A DNA stretch of 7,731 bases from Pseudomonadota bacterium (lineage in GTDB: Bacteria > Pseudomonadota > Alphaproteobacteria > Rhizobiales > Rhizobiaceae): NCBI GenBank assembly GCA_023444445.1, contig JAEXMK010000199.1, positions 1-7,731 on the forward strand, read 5' to 3'. This document shows positions 1 to 6,106 of the stretch, piece after piece; positions within the stretch are counted from its first letter, which is position 1; every line of letters begins with the position of its first letter. The notes beneath the pieces were generated by a model that was not told the DNA's origin, ran no database searches, and saw only the letters and a program-made list of their open reading frames with translations. Both the position numbers and the translations under genes were made by a program.

Positions 1-90
1 AATCCAGCCAGCCCAAGTCTTTGGGCTGAGAAGACTCTCTCGCCGCGCAGACGCGCGGCTGCTGGATTCCGGCTCAAGGCCGGAATGACG
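1..90. repeat. Composite palindromic intergenic repeat with three hairpins, downstream of rhaD
   Basis: Seen directly: AATCCAGC at 1-8 is the inverted complement of GCTGGATT at 61-68. Between these arms lie two perfect hairpins: GCCCAA/TTGGGC (11-16 and 21-26) and GCCGCGC/GCGCGGC (42-48 and 53-59). A third hairpin, ATTCCGGC/GCCGGAAT (66-73 and 79-86, loop TCAAG), overlaps the right arm, so the third hairpin and the outer stem cannot both form completely. The left arm sits on the first base of the window, so the element may extend further. The ATTCCGGC...GCCGGAAT unit resembles dispersed intergenic palindromes that I recall from rhizobial genomes; this is recollection, not a search. It begins about 65 bp past the rhaD stop. 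It could act as an RNA 3' end signal for rhaD, but no T-run follows any stem, so a classic intrinsic terminator is not supported. Confidence 0.7.
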
Positions 91-155
91 AAGGTGGGAC
101 TTTCGCCACTTCTCAAAGCATCGTGTCTTTTTATATGTCGATATCCACCGACACC

Positions 156-2252
156 CTATCGCGTAAAACTCTGCGCATTACCGGCATCGACATTGATGAT
201 GTTGCCGGTGGACTTGGCGGAAGCGTCGGACGCCAGGAAGTAGATCGCCTCGGCGATATCTTCCGGGAAGACGTTGAGCTTCAGCATCGAGCGCTTGCGG
301 TAATGTTCTTCGAGATCGGTCACCTCGATCTTGGATGAAGCAGCACGCTGCTCCCGCCACTCGCCGTTCCAGATTTTAGAACCACGCAGCACGGCGTCGG
401 GATTGACGGTGTTAACGCGAATGCCCGCTTCCGCCCCTTCGAGCGCAAGGCAACGGGCCAGATGAATTTCCGCGGCCTTTGCCGTGCAATAGGCCGATGC
501 ATTGGGTGAAGAGGCAAGGCCGTTTTTCGATGCGACGAAAACGACGTTACCGCCCAGATTCTGACGCCGCAGCAACCGGAATGCTTCGCGCGAAACGAGA
601 AAATAACCCGTCGCCAGAATGTCGATATTATTGTTCCACATGGCAAGCGTCGTCTCTTCCACGGGTGCGGAAGAGGCAATGCCGGCATTAGAAATGAGGA
701 TATCCACGCCGCCGAATTCCAGGCTCGCTTCCGCAAAGGCGGAAATCACTGCGTCCTCCTGCGTCACATCAAGCTTGACGGTGCGTACCGCGTCGGCGCT
801 GTAACGCTTGACGAAATCGCCCTTGGCAGCCTCCAGCGCCGTCTCGTCAATATCGGCCAGAACCACGCAGGCACCCTCGCCCGCCAGCCGTTCCGCCGTT
901 GCCCGGCCGATGCCGCCGGCACCGCCGGTGACGAAAGCCACGCGGCCGGCAAGACTTTTCGGCTTCGGCATGCGTTGCAGCTTTGCTTCCTCCAGCAGCC
1001 AATATTCGATATCGAAGGCTTCCTGCTCGGGAAGACCCTGATATTCCGATACGGTGGAAGCACCGCGCATCACGTTGATGGCGTTGACATAAAACTCGCC
1101 AGCAATGCGAGCCGTGGCCTTATCTTTCGCGAAGGACAACATGCCGACGCCGGGGATGAGGAATATCACCGGGTTCGGATCGCGCATCTTCGGTGAATTG
1201 TCGTGGCGGCAGGCCTCATAGTAGCGCGTATAATCCGCGCGGTAAGCCTCCAGCGCCGCGTCGAGAGCGGCCGTGAGCGCGTCGACATCCGGTTTCGCCG
1301 TATCGAGATCGAGAATCAGCGGGCGGATTTTCGTGCGCAGAAAGTGGTCCGGGCAGGATGTGCCGAGGTTCCCGAGCGACTTCAGATCCTTAGAATTGAC
1401 GAACTCAAGAACCGCATCCTGATCGTCGAAATGGCCAAGCTTGCGTTCCTCGCGGCCGATGCGGCCACGGATTTCCGGCATCAGCCGGGCGGCGATGGCG
1501 CGGCGTTCGGCAACCGGCAGGCTCTTGGCAACGGCACCGCCGAAGATCACCTTGCCTTCGGTCTTTCCCGCAAACCACTCGATCGCCCTGTTGATGATGG
1601 CGAGCGTCAGTTCGTAACATGCCTTGGCGTCGTTATCCCAGGTGAAGAGGCCGTGACTTTCCAGCACCACGCCCTTGGCCCTAGGATTGGCTTTGACGAA
1701 AGCTTCCAGATCAAGACCCAACTGGAAACCGGGACGACGCCAGGGCAGCCAGCCGATTTCATCGCCAAAGATCTGCTGCGTCAGCTTCTTCGAATTCTTA
1801 GAAGCGGCAATCGCAATGATCGCATCCGGATGCATATGATCGACATGATCATAGGGCACGAAACCATGCAGCGGCGTATCGATCGAGGCGGCGCGGGGAT
1901 TGAGGTTGAAGGTGCAATGCGGCAGGAAGCCGACCATGCGGTCCTCGTCTTCAACGCCCTTATAAATGCCCTTCACCGCCTCCAGCTTGTCGAGATAAAG
2001 TGTCGCAAAACCATCGAGTTTGATGGTGCCGACATCGCCGCCGGAGCCTTTGACCCACATGACACGGACCTTTTCGCCGGTCAGCGGATCAGCCTCAAGA
2101 ACCTTCGCAGACGTATTGCCGCCGCCGTAATTGGTGATGCGCTTGTCGGCCCCTAAGAGATTGGAACGATAAAGCAGCTTGCCTGGCTCATCGAGCGTCT
2201 CCGCATAGGCGTCGTCCCAACGGCTTTCGAGAAGGCGGGATGTTCCCGTCAT
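156..2252 (-). CDS. rhaD: Bifunctional rhamnulose-1-phosphate aldolase / short-chain dehydrogenase
   Basis: This 698-residue protein fuses two enzymes. The N-terminal half (about 1-400) is a class II aldolase/adducin domain: NYGGGNTSAK at 41-50, an HVDHMHPDA segment giving H139 and H141, and H200 in ESHGLF, which together should form the zinc site. It is expected to split L-rhamnulose-1-phosphate into DHAP and L-lactaldehyde. The C-terminal half (about 433-698) is a classical SDR: nucleotide motif TGGAGGIG at 442-449, D467 after the second strand (suggesting NAD rather than NADP), NAG at 522-524, and catalytic S575, Y588 and K592 (YCTAK). It probably oxidises the lactaldehyde in the cytoplasm. 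The start is supported by GGGAGGAA ending 4 nt upstream and by an in-frame TGA six codons before the ATG. It is transcribed divergently from the transporter operon. The known rhizobial RhaD has the same fusion. The next gene downstream, rhaI in R. leguminosarum, is not in the window. Confidence 0.93.
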   Translation of the reverse strand: MTGTSRLLESRWDDAYAETLDEPGKLLYRSNLLGADKRITNYGGGNTSAKVLEADPLTGEKVRVMWVKGSGGDVGTIKLDGFATLYLDKLEAVKGIYKGVEDEDRMVGFLPHCTFNLNPRAASIDTPLHGFVPYDHVDHMHPDAIIAIAASKNSKKLTQQIFGDEIGWLPWRRPGFQLGLDLEAFVKANPRAKGVVLESHGLFTWDNDAKACYELTLAIINRAIEWFAGKTEGKVIFGGAVAKSLPVAERRAIAARLMPEIRGRIGREERKLGHFDDQDAVLEFVNSKDLKSLGNLGTSCPDHFLRTKIRPLILDLDTAKPDVDALTAALDAALEAYRADYTRYYEACRHDNSPKMRDPNPVIFLIPGVGMLSFAKDKATARIAGEFYVNAINVMRGASTVSEYQGLPEQEAFDIEYWLLEEAKLQRMPKPKSLAGRVAFVTGGAGGIGRATAERLAGEGACVVLADIDETALEAAKGDFVKRYSADAVRTVKLDVTQEDAVISAFAEASLEFGGVDILISNAGIASSAPVEETTLAMWNNNIDILATGYFLVSREAFRLLRRQNLGGNVVFVASKNGLASSPNASAYCTAKAAEIHLARCLALEGAEAGIRVNTVNPDAVLRGSKIWNGEWREQRAASSKIEVTDLEEHYRKRSMLKLNVFPEDIAEAIYFLASDASAKSTGNIINVDAGNAQSFTR

Positions 2253-2284
2253 GTCTTCCTCCCAATATCATTCTGCATCGCGGA

Positions 2285-2307
2285 GCCGATATCGGCCCGC
2301 CTCCTTT
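2285..2307 (-). promoter_or_regulatory. Hairpin and Shine-Dalgarno-like AAAGGAGG in the rhaD leader
   Basis: On the minus strand AAAGGAGG (2307-2300) is followed by a stem in which GCGGGCCG (2300-2293) pairs with CGGC and CCGC (2288-2285 and 2283-2280), with one bulged T and an ATAT loop. The core GCCGATATCGGC (2285-2296) is a perfect 12-base palindrome. The SD-like run is 47 nt from the rhaD ATG, too far to serve it directly, and rhaD has its own GGGAGGAA. The structure lies inside the leader if the promoter proposed at 2315-2344 is right. Any regulatory role is inference. Confidence 0.3.
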
Positions 2308-2314
2308 GATCGCA

Positions 2315-2344
2315 GGTATCGCGCATCCAAACGCACAATGTCAA
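2315..2344 (-). promoter_or_regulatory. Candidate rhaD promoter
   Basis: On the minus strand a perfect TTGACA (2344-2339) is followed after 18 bp by GATACC (2320-2315), which matches only the ATA of the TATAAT consensus. A start would fall near 2308, giving a leader of about 56 nt before the rhaD ATG. The -35 is strong and the -10 is weak, which fits a loosely conserved alphaproteobacterial housekeeping promoter. The -35 hexamer is the outer end of the left arm of the divergent operator, so a bound repressor would block polymerase. Confidence 0.5.
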
Positions 2345-2411
2345 TCAAAAACGATCATAAATTTTCATGCTGCAGCGCGATATTGATTAATTTGATCGTT
2401 GTTGATTGACA
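2339..2411. promoter_or_regulatory. Divergent operator: 19-bp inverted repeat, probable RhaR binding region
   Basis: TGTCAATCAAAAACGATCA (2339-2357) is the inverted complement of TGATCGTTGTTGATTGACA (2393-2411) except for one base, with a 35-bp spacer. The arm centres are 54 bp apart, about five helical turns, so both would face the same side of the DNA. Each arm is internally a direct repeat of TTGATCG/TTGATTG type with a 10-bp period (for example 2392 and 2402), and another TTGAT occurs at 2383. The outer end of each arm is a TTGACA -35 hexamer, one per operon. DeoR-family repressors commonly use several operators in this way. That RhaR is the ligand is inferred from its position next to the site. 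Confidence 0.65.
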
Positions 2412-2433
2412 ACGTAAAGAGATTGCGAATAAT
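2406..2433 (+). promoter_or_regulatory. Candidate promoter of the rhaRSTPQ operon
   Basis: A perfect TTGACA (2406-2411) is followed after 16 bp by AATAAT (2428-2433), five of six matches to TATAAT. A start at about 2440 would leave only some 11 nt before the rhaR ATG, with AGGAGG almost at the RNA 5' end. This is unusually short, so a second promoter upstream is possible. The -35 overlaps the right operator arm, which would give autorepression by RhaR. Confidence 0.5.
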
Positions 2434-2439
2434 ACGGTC

Positions 2440-2445
2440 AGGAGG
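2440..2445 (+). promoter_or_regulatory. Ribosome binding site of rhaR
   Basis: AGGAGG with a 5-nt spacer (ACCCC) before the ATG at 2451. It fixes the rhaR start. Its position right at the predicted transcript start is unusual. Confidence 0.8.
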
Positions 2446-2450
2446 ACCCC

Positions 2451-3275
2451 ATGCACGAACGCGAACGCCATCGCATCATCTTGAGCGCCACACAGGAAAA
2501 AGCTGTCGTGACGGTGCAGGATATTGCCGAACTGACGGATGCGTCGGAAGCGACGATCCGCAGGGATATTGCGTCTTTGCATGTTCAGGGCAAATTGCGC
2601 CGCGTGCGCGGCGGGGCGGAAGCGGTACATCCGCCGCAGCTGGGCAATCTGGCAGCCCGGCCATTCCGGGTTTCCGAATCGGTCAATATCGACAAGAAAC
2701 GCGCAATTGCGCGCAAGGCGGTTGATCTCTGCAACGATGGCGACGCAATCATCCTGAATGGCGGCACAACGACATTCCAGATGGTGCACTACATGGCGGC
2801 GCGCCGCCTGCAGGTGATGACCAATTCTTTCGCCATTGCCGAGCATCTGGTCAAACATTCCAAATGCAGCGTCAGCGTACCAGGCGGCGCGATCTATCGC
2901 GATCAGAGCCTTATCCTGTCGCCTTTCGAGAATGATGCGATCCGCAATTTTTATGCCCGGCGGATATTTCTCGGTGCGCAGGGCGTGGGAGCGCTCGGCA
3001 TCATGGAATCCGATGCGCTGGTGATCCAGAGCGAACAGAAGCTGATGCGGCAGGCGGAAGAGCTGATCGTGATGGTCGATTCCTCGAAATTCAGAAAACG
3101 GTCCAGCCTGATTTTATGCCCGCTCGAAAACGTCACGACCATCATCACCGATGACGGGATTTCGGACGAGGCGGCAAGGATGGTGGAAAATGCCGGCGTC
3201 GAATTGCTGATTGCCGGTGCCGTGGGAAAAACATCCGGCCCGCCGGATGAGGAGAATTCTTCTTCGGTCGCATGA
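2451..3275 (+). CDS. rhaR: DeoR-family transcriptional repressor of rhamnose genes
   Basis: This 274-residue protein has the usual length and layout of the DeoR/GlpR family. Residues about 6-57 form the winged helix-turn-helix (TVQDIAELTDASEATIRRDI around 21-40, followed by the family-typical RVRGGA at 51-56). Residues about 75-260 are the effector-sensing domain with NGGTTT at 103-108, which in the family binds a phosphorylated sugar, and DSSKF at 210-214. It is cytoplasmic and expected to repress both the transporter operon and divergent rhaD from the inverted-repeat operator just upstream, releasing on binding a rhamnose catabolite. In R. leguminosarum the first gene of the rhamnose transport operon is a DeoR-type negative regulator called rhaR, matching this position. 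It is not related to E. coli RhaR (AraC family). The last 20 residues are polar and probably disordered. Confidence 0.88.
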   Translation: MHERERHRIILSATQEKAVVTVQDIAELTDASEATIRRDIASLHVQGKLRRVRGGAEAVHPPQLGNLAARPFRVSESVNIDKKRAIARKAVDLCNDGDAIILNGGTTTFQMVHYMAARRLQVMTNSFAIAEHLVKHSKCSVSVPGGAIYRDQSLILSPFENDAIRNFYARRIFLGAQGVGALGIMESDALVIQSEQKLMRQAEELIVMVDSSKFRKRSSLILCPLENVTTIITDDGISDEAARMVENAGVELLIAGAVGKTSGPPDEENSSSVA

Positions 3276-3307
3276 GGAGCGCCGGGGAGAAAAACAAGGT
3301 TCAAAAC

Positions 3308-3315
3308 GGGAGGAA
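3308..3315 (+). promoter_or_regulatory. Ribosome binding site that fixes the rhaS start
   Basis: GGGAGGAA lies 7 nt before the ATG at 3323, and the predicted signal peptide starts at that ATG. This decides against the in-frame ATG at 3272, which overlaps the rhaR stop as ATGA and would add 17 charged residues in front of the signal peptide. Confidence 0.8.
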
Positions 3316-3322
3316 AAGGGAC

Positions 3323-4333
3323 ATGAAACTTACACGCAGAACATTGACCAGCGTCTTGGCACTCAGCGCGGCTCTTTCTGTCGCAGGACTGGGCGGCGTT
3401 GCCCAGGCCGCCGACGTCAAGATCGCGCTCGTCGTCAAATCACTCGGCAACGGCTTTTTCGAAGCCGCCAACAAGGGCGCACAGGAGGCGGCAAAGGACC
3501 TCGGCGGCGTCGAGATCATCTATACCGGCCCGACCAGCACCACAGCGGAAGGCCAGATCGAAGTCATCAATTCGTTGATCGCGCAGGGCGTCGACGCCAT
3601 CGCCATTTCCGCAAACGACCCCGACGCCGTGGTTCCGGCGCTGAAAAAGGCGGCCCAGCGCGGTATCAAGGTGATTTCCTGGGATTCTGGCGTCGCTCCC
3701 GAAGGCCGCATTCTCCAGCTCAACCCCTCGTCCAACGCGCTGATCGGCAAGATGTGCCTGCAGCTGGCCGCAGCACATCTCGATGGCGGCAAGGGCGATT
3801 TCGCCATTCTCTCTGCTACCACCACCTCCACGAACCAGAATGTCTGGATCGGCGAGATGAAAAAGCAGCTGAAGGACTTCCCCGGCCTCAACCTCGTCAC
3901 CACGGTTTACGGTGATGACCTTGCCGACAAGAGCTATCGCGAAGCGCAGGGACTGCTTTCCTCGCAGCCGAATGTGAAGGTCATCGTGGCACCGACGACG
4001 GTTGGCGTTCTCGCCGCGTCGCAGGCCGTGAAGGATGCGGGCAAGATCGGTCAGGTCTTCGTCACAGGCCTTGGCCTGCCGTCCGAAATGGCGGGCGCCA
4101 TCAAGTCCGGCGCGACCAAGGAATTCGCCATCTGGAACCCGATCGACCTCGGTTATTCCGCCACCCAGATCGCCTATCGCCTGGTGAAGGGCGAAACCGA
4201 TGGCAAGCCGGGCTCAGAAATTGAAGCTGGTCGCATGGGCAAGATCAAGGTTGGCGAAAACAGCGAAGCGGCGATGGCTGATCCGTTTATTTATGACGCG
4301 AAGAATATCGACCAGTTTTCGAAGATTTTTTGA
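3323..4333 (+). CDS. rhaS: Periplasmic rhamnose-binding protein of the ABC transporter
   Basis: This 336-residue protein starts with a Sec-type signal peptide: positive residues K2, R5 and R6, a hydrophobic stretch at 8-27, and a likely cleavage after AQA (29). TRRTL is only a weak resemblance to a Tat motif. The mature part is a type I sugar-binding fold (Peripla_BP_4, ribose/LsrB-like): KIALVVKSLGNGFF at 33-46, ISANDPD at 95-101, ISWDSG at 118-123, TNQNVW at 170-175 and WNPIDLGYS at 271-279. K39, D121, N171, Q172 and P224 sit where this subfamily contacts its ligand; that is inference by motif position. It delivers L-rhamnose to the RhaP/RhaQ membrane channel. The gap after rhaR is 47 bp, so the two are probably cotranscribed. 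A giant RNA stem follows directly and may protect its mRNA. It is not the E. coli RhaS activator. Related binding proteins for AI-2 or other sugars are the main alternative, but the rhaD and rhaR context favours rhamnose. Confidence 0.88.
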   Translation: MKLTRRTLTSVLALSAALSVAGLGGVAQAADVKIALVVKSLGNGFFEAANKGAQEAAKDLGGVEIIYTGPTSTTAEGQIEVINSLIAQGVDAIAISANDPDAVVPALKKAAQRGIKVISWDSGVAPEGRILQLNPSSNALIGKMCLQLAAAHLDGGKGDFAILSATTTSTNQNVWIGEMKKQLKDFPGLNLVTTVYGDDLADKSYREAQGLLSSQPNVKVIVAPTTVGVLAASQAVKDAGKIGQVFVTGLGLPSEMAGAIKSGATKEFAIWNPIDLGYSATQIAYRLVKGETDGKPGSEIEAGRMGKIKVGENSEAAMADPFIYDAKNIDQFSKIF

Positions 4334-4358
4334 TCTTGATAACATCCGGCGGTGCGGA

Positions 4359-4520
4359 GGTTACCCCCCTCTGCCCTGCCGGGCATCTCCCCCACAAGGG
4401 GGGAGATCGATATGCGGCGGCCTCTCGGCCATCTCCAACGTTGCGAGTAAGCGAGCGTTTTCTTCTGGCCGATCTCCCTCCTTGTGGGGGAGATGCCCGG
4501 CAGGGCAGAGGGGGGTGGCC
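4359..4520. repeat. Large near-perfect inverted repeat (rhizobial intergenic mosaic-like element) between rhaS and rhaT
   Basis: The arms 4364-4409 and 4470-4515 are complementary over 46 bp with one mismatch. A further A-T pair and two G·U wobbles extend the RNA stem to 4359 and 4520. The loop is 60 nt and contains a small GGCC-TCTC-GGCC hairpin (4419-4430). The arms are built of C-rich and G-rich blocks such as CTGCCCTGCCGGGCATC. Each arm also holds a smaller hairpin of its own, CATCTCCCCC against GGGGGGAGATC in part. It resembles the palindromic intergenic mosaic elements (RIME type) known from Rhizobiaceae; this was recalled, not searched. No T-run follows the stem, so it is not a classic terminator. 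It fills nearly the whole 223-bp gap inside an operon and ends 36 bp before rhaT. Confidence 0.85.
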
Positions 4521-4556
4521 CCGATCACTTCACTCAAAACCGACCGGTAAGACGGA

Positions 4557-6092
4557 ATGATGCGTGCTGAAACCCAAACCATCAACATGACAGAAGCCCC
4601 CAGCCCGACGCCCATTCTGGAAATGCGCGGCATCAGCCAGATATTCCCCGGCGTGAAAGCACTCGATAGCGTCGATATCGCACTATACCCCGGCAAGGTT
4701 ACCGCCCTGATCGGCGAGAACGGGGCGGGCAAGTCCACGCTCGTCAAGATCCTCACCGGCATCTATCGCCCGAACGAAGGCGAAATCCTGCTGGATGGCA
4801 AGACTGTCCACTTCCACAGCGCACAGGATGCCATCGATGCCGGCGTTACCGCCATTCATCAGGAAACCGTGCTGTTCGACGAGCTTTCGGTCGGCGAAAA
4901 CATCTTCCTCGGCCATGCGCCAAAAGGTCGTTTCGGCCTGATCGACTGGAAGACCATCAATGCGCGCGCCAGAATTTTGCTGGAACAGCTAGAAAGCACC
5001 ATCGATCCTTCCATTCGGCTGAAAGACCTGTCTATTGCGCAGCGCCATCTGGTCGCGATCGCCCGGGCGCTGTCCGTCGAGGCGCGCATCGTCATCATGG
5101 ACGAACCAACGGCTGCGCTTTCCCGCAAGGAAATCGACGATCTTTTCCGCATCGTTGAAAACCTCAAGCGCCAGGGCAAGGCAATCCTCTTCATAAGCCA
5201 CAAGTTCGACGAGGTGTACGAGATCGCCGAGAATTACGCCGTGTTCCGTGACGGGAAGATGGTTGGCGCAGGCACGCTCGCCACCACCGCGCAGGACGAG
5301 ATCGTGCGGCTGATGGTCGGCCGCGATGTGACGAATGCCTTTCCCAAACAGGCCGTCACACTCGGCCCGACGGTTCTGTCGGTCCGCGATTATTCGCACC
5401 AGACGGAATTTCGCGATATTTCGCTCGAGCTGCGAAAGGGTGAAATTCTCGGTCTTTATGGGCTGATCGGCGCCGGGCGCTCTGAACTCTGCCAGTCGCT
5501 GTTCGGCATCACCCGCCCGGCTTCGGGAGAGGTAATGCTGAACGGCCAGCCGCTCACCATCCGCTCGCCGGAAGATGCGATCCGCGCCGGCATCGTTTAT
5601 GTGCCGGAAGAGCGGGGCCGCCACGGGTTAGCGCTCGATATGCCGATCTATCAGAACATGTCGCTGCCTTCCCTCACCCGCACCTCGCGCAAGGGGTTTC
5701 TGGCCGCGGCCAATGAATTCGCGCTGGCGCGCAAATATGCCGCGCGGCTCGACCTGCGCGCCGCCGCCCTTTCGGTGCCTGTTGGCACGCTTTCGGGCGG
5801 CAACCAGCAGAAGGTTGTGATCGGCAAGTGGCTCGCCACCCAGCCGAAGGTCATCATTCTCGATGAACCGACCAAGGGCATCGATATCGGCTCGAAGGCC
5901 GCCGTGCATGGCTTCATCAGCGAGCTTGCCGCCGAAGGCCTGTCCATCATCATGATTTCATCCGAACTTCCCGAAATCCTCGGCATGTCCGACCGCGCGA
6001 TCGTGATGCGCGAAGGGCTGATGGCGGGCCAGTTCGAACGTGCCGATTTTTCTCCGGAAAAGCTGGTTCGCGCCGCCACCGGCAATGCCTGA
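4557..6092 (+). CDS. rhaT: Rhamnose ABC transporter ATP-binding protein, two NBDs (CUT2 type)
   Basis: This 511-residue cytoplasmic ATPase has the usual length of ribose/xylose-type (CUT2) tandem NBD proteins. NBD1 (about 20-255): Walker A GENGAGKST at 53-61, a degenerate signature LSIAQ at 158-162, Walker B IVIMDEPTAAL with D182 and E183, and H-loop H215. NBD2 (about 265-505): Walker A-like GLIGAGRSE at 302-310 with R308 in place of the lysine, a perfect signature LSGGNQQ at 412-418, Walker B IILDEPTKG with D436 and E437, and SSE instead of the H-loop histidine near 468-470. This complementary degeneracy is typical of CUT2 ATPases and leaves one fully composed catalytic site. The start is uncertain: ATG codons at 4557, 4560 and 4587 are all in frame and none has a good Shine-Dalgarno; residues 1-18 are not conserved-looking. 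It is unrelated to the E. coli RhaT symporter. Confidence 0.9.
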   Translation: MMRAETQTINMTEAPSPTPILEMRGISQIFPGVKALDSVDIALYPGKVTALIGENGAGKSTLVKILTGIYRPNEGEILLDGKTVHFHSAQDAIDAGVTAIHQETVLFDELSVGENIFLGHAPKGRFGLIDWKTINARARILLEQLESTIDPSIRLKDLSIAQRHLVAIARALSVEARIVIMDEPTAALSRKEIDDLFRIVENLKRQGKAILFISHKFDEVYEIAENYAVFRDGKMVGAGTLATTAQDEIVRLMVGRDVTNAFPKQAVTLGPTVLSVRDYSHQTEFRDISLELRKGEILGLYGLIGAGRSELCQSLFGITRPASGEVMLNGQPLTIRSPEDAIRAGIVYVPEERGRHGLALDMPIYQNMSLPSLTRTSRKGFLAAANEFALARKYAARLDLRAAALSVPVGTLSGGNQQKVVIGKWLATQPKVIILDEPTKGIDIGSKAAVHGFISELAAEGLSIIMISSELPEILGMSDRAIVMREGLMAGQFERADFSPEKLVRAATGNA

Positions 6093-6098
6093 GAGGGG
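6091..6098 (+). promoter_or_regulatory. Ribosome binding site that supports the rhaP GTG start
   Basis: GAGAGGGG overlaps the rhaT stop codon and ends 8 nt before GTG at 6107. The next in-frame ATG is codon 19, inside the first membrane segment, so GTG is the credible start. Confidence 0.65.
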
Positions 6099-6106
6099 CC
6101 ACGAAC

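Noticed and set aside
1203..2156. A 317-codon open frame antisense to rhaD
   Set aside because: It lies wholly opposite a convincingly conserved gene, has an arginine-rich composition with no recognisable domain, and is the kind of long antisense frame expected in high-GC coding DNA.
3272..3322. Upstream ATG start for rhaS overlapping the rhaR stop (ATGA)
   Set aside because: It would put 17 charged residues before an otherwise standard signal peptide, whereas the ATG at 3323 has GGGAGGAA at the right distance.
3211..3915. A 234-codon open frame overlapping rhaR and rhaS
   Set aside because: It is a frame-shifted shadow of rhaS with extreme arginine content and no family resemblance.
4359..4520. 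Reading the large stem as an intrinsic terminator
   Set aside because: No T-run follows either arm and the genes on both sides belong to the same transporter, so full termination would separate essential partners.
4200..4762. Open frames on both strands crossing the rhaS-rhaT gap
   Set aside because: They run through the palindromic repeat and into flanking genes in other frames, and the translated repeat (PLCPAGHLPHK) is a typical false protein from such elements.
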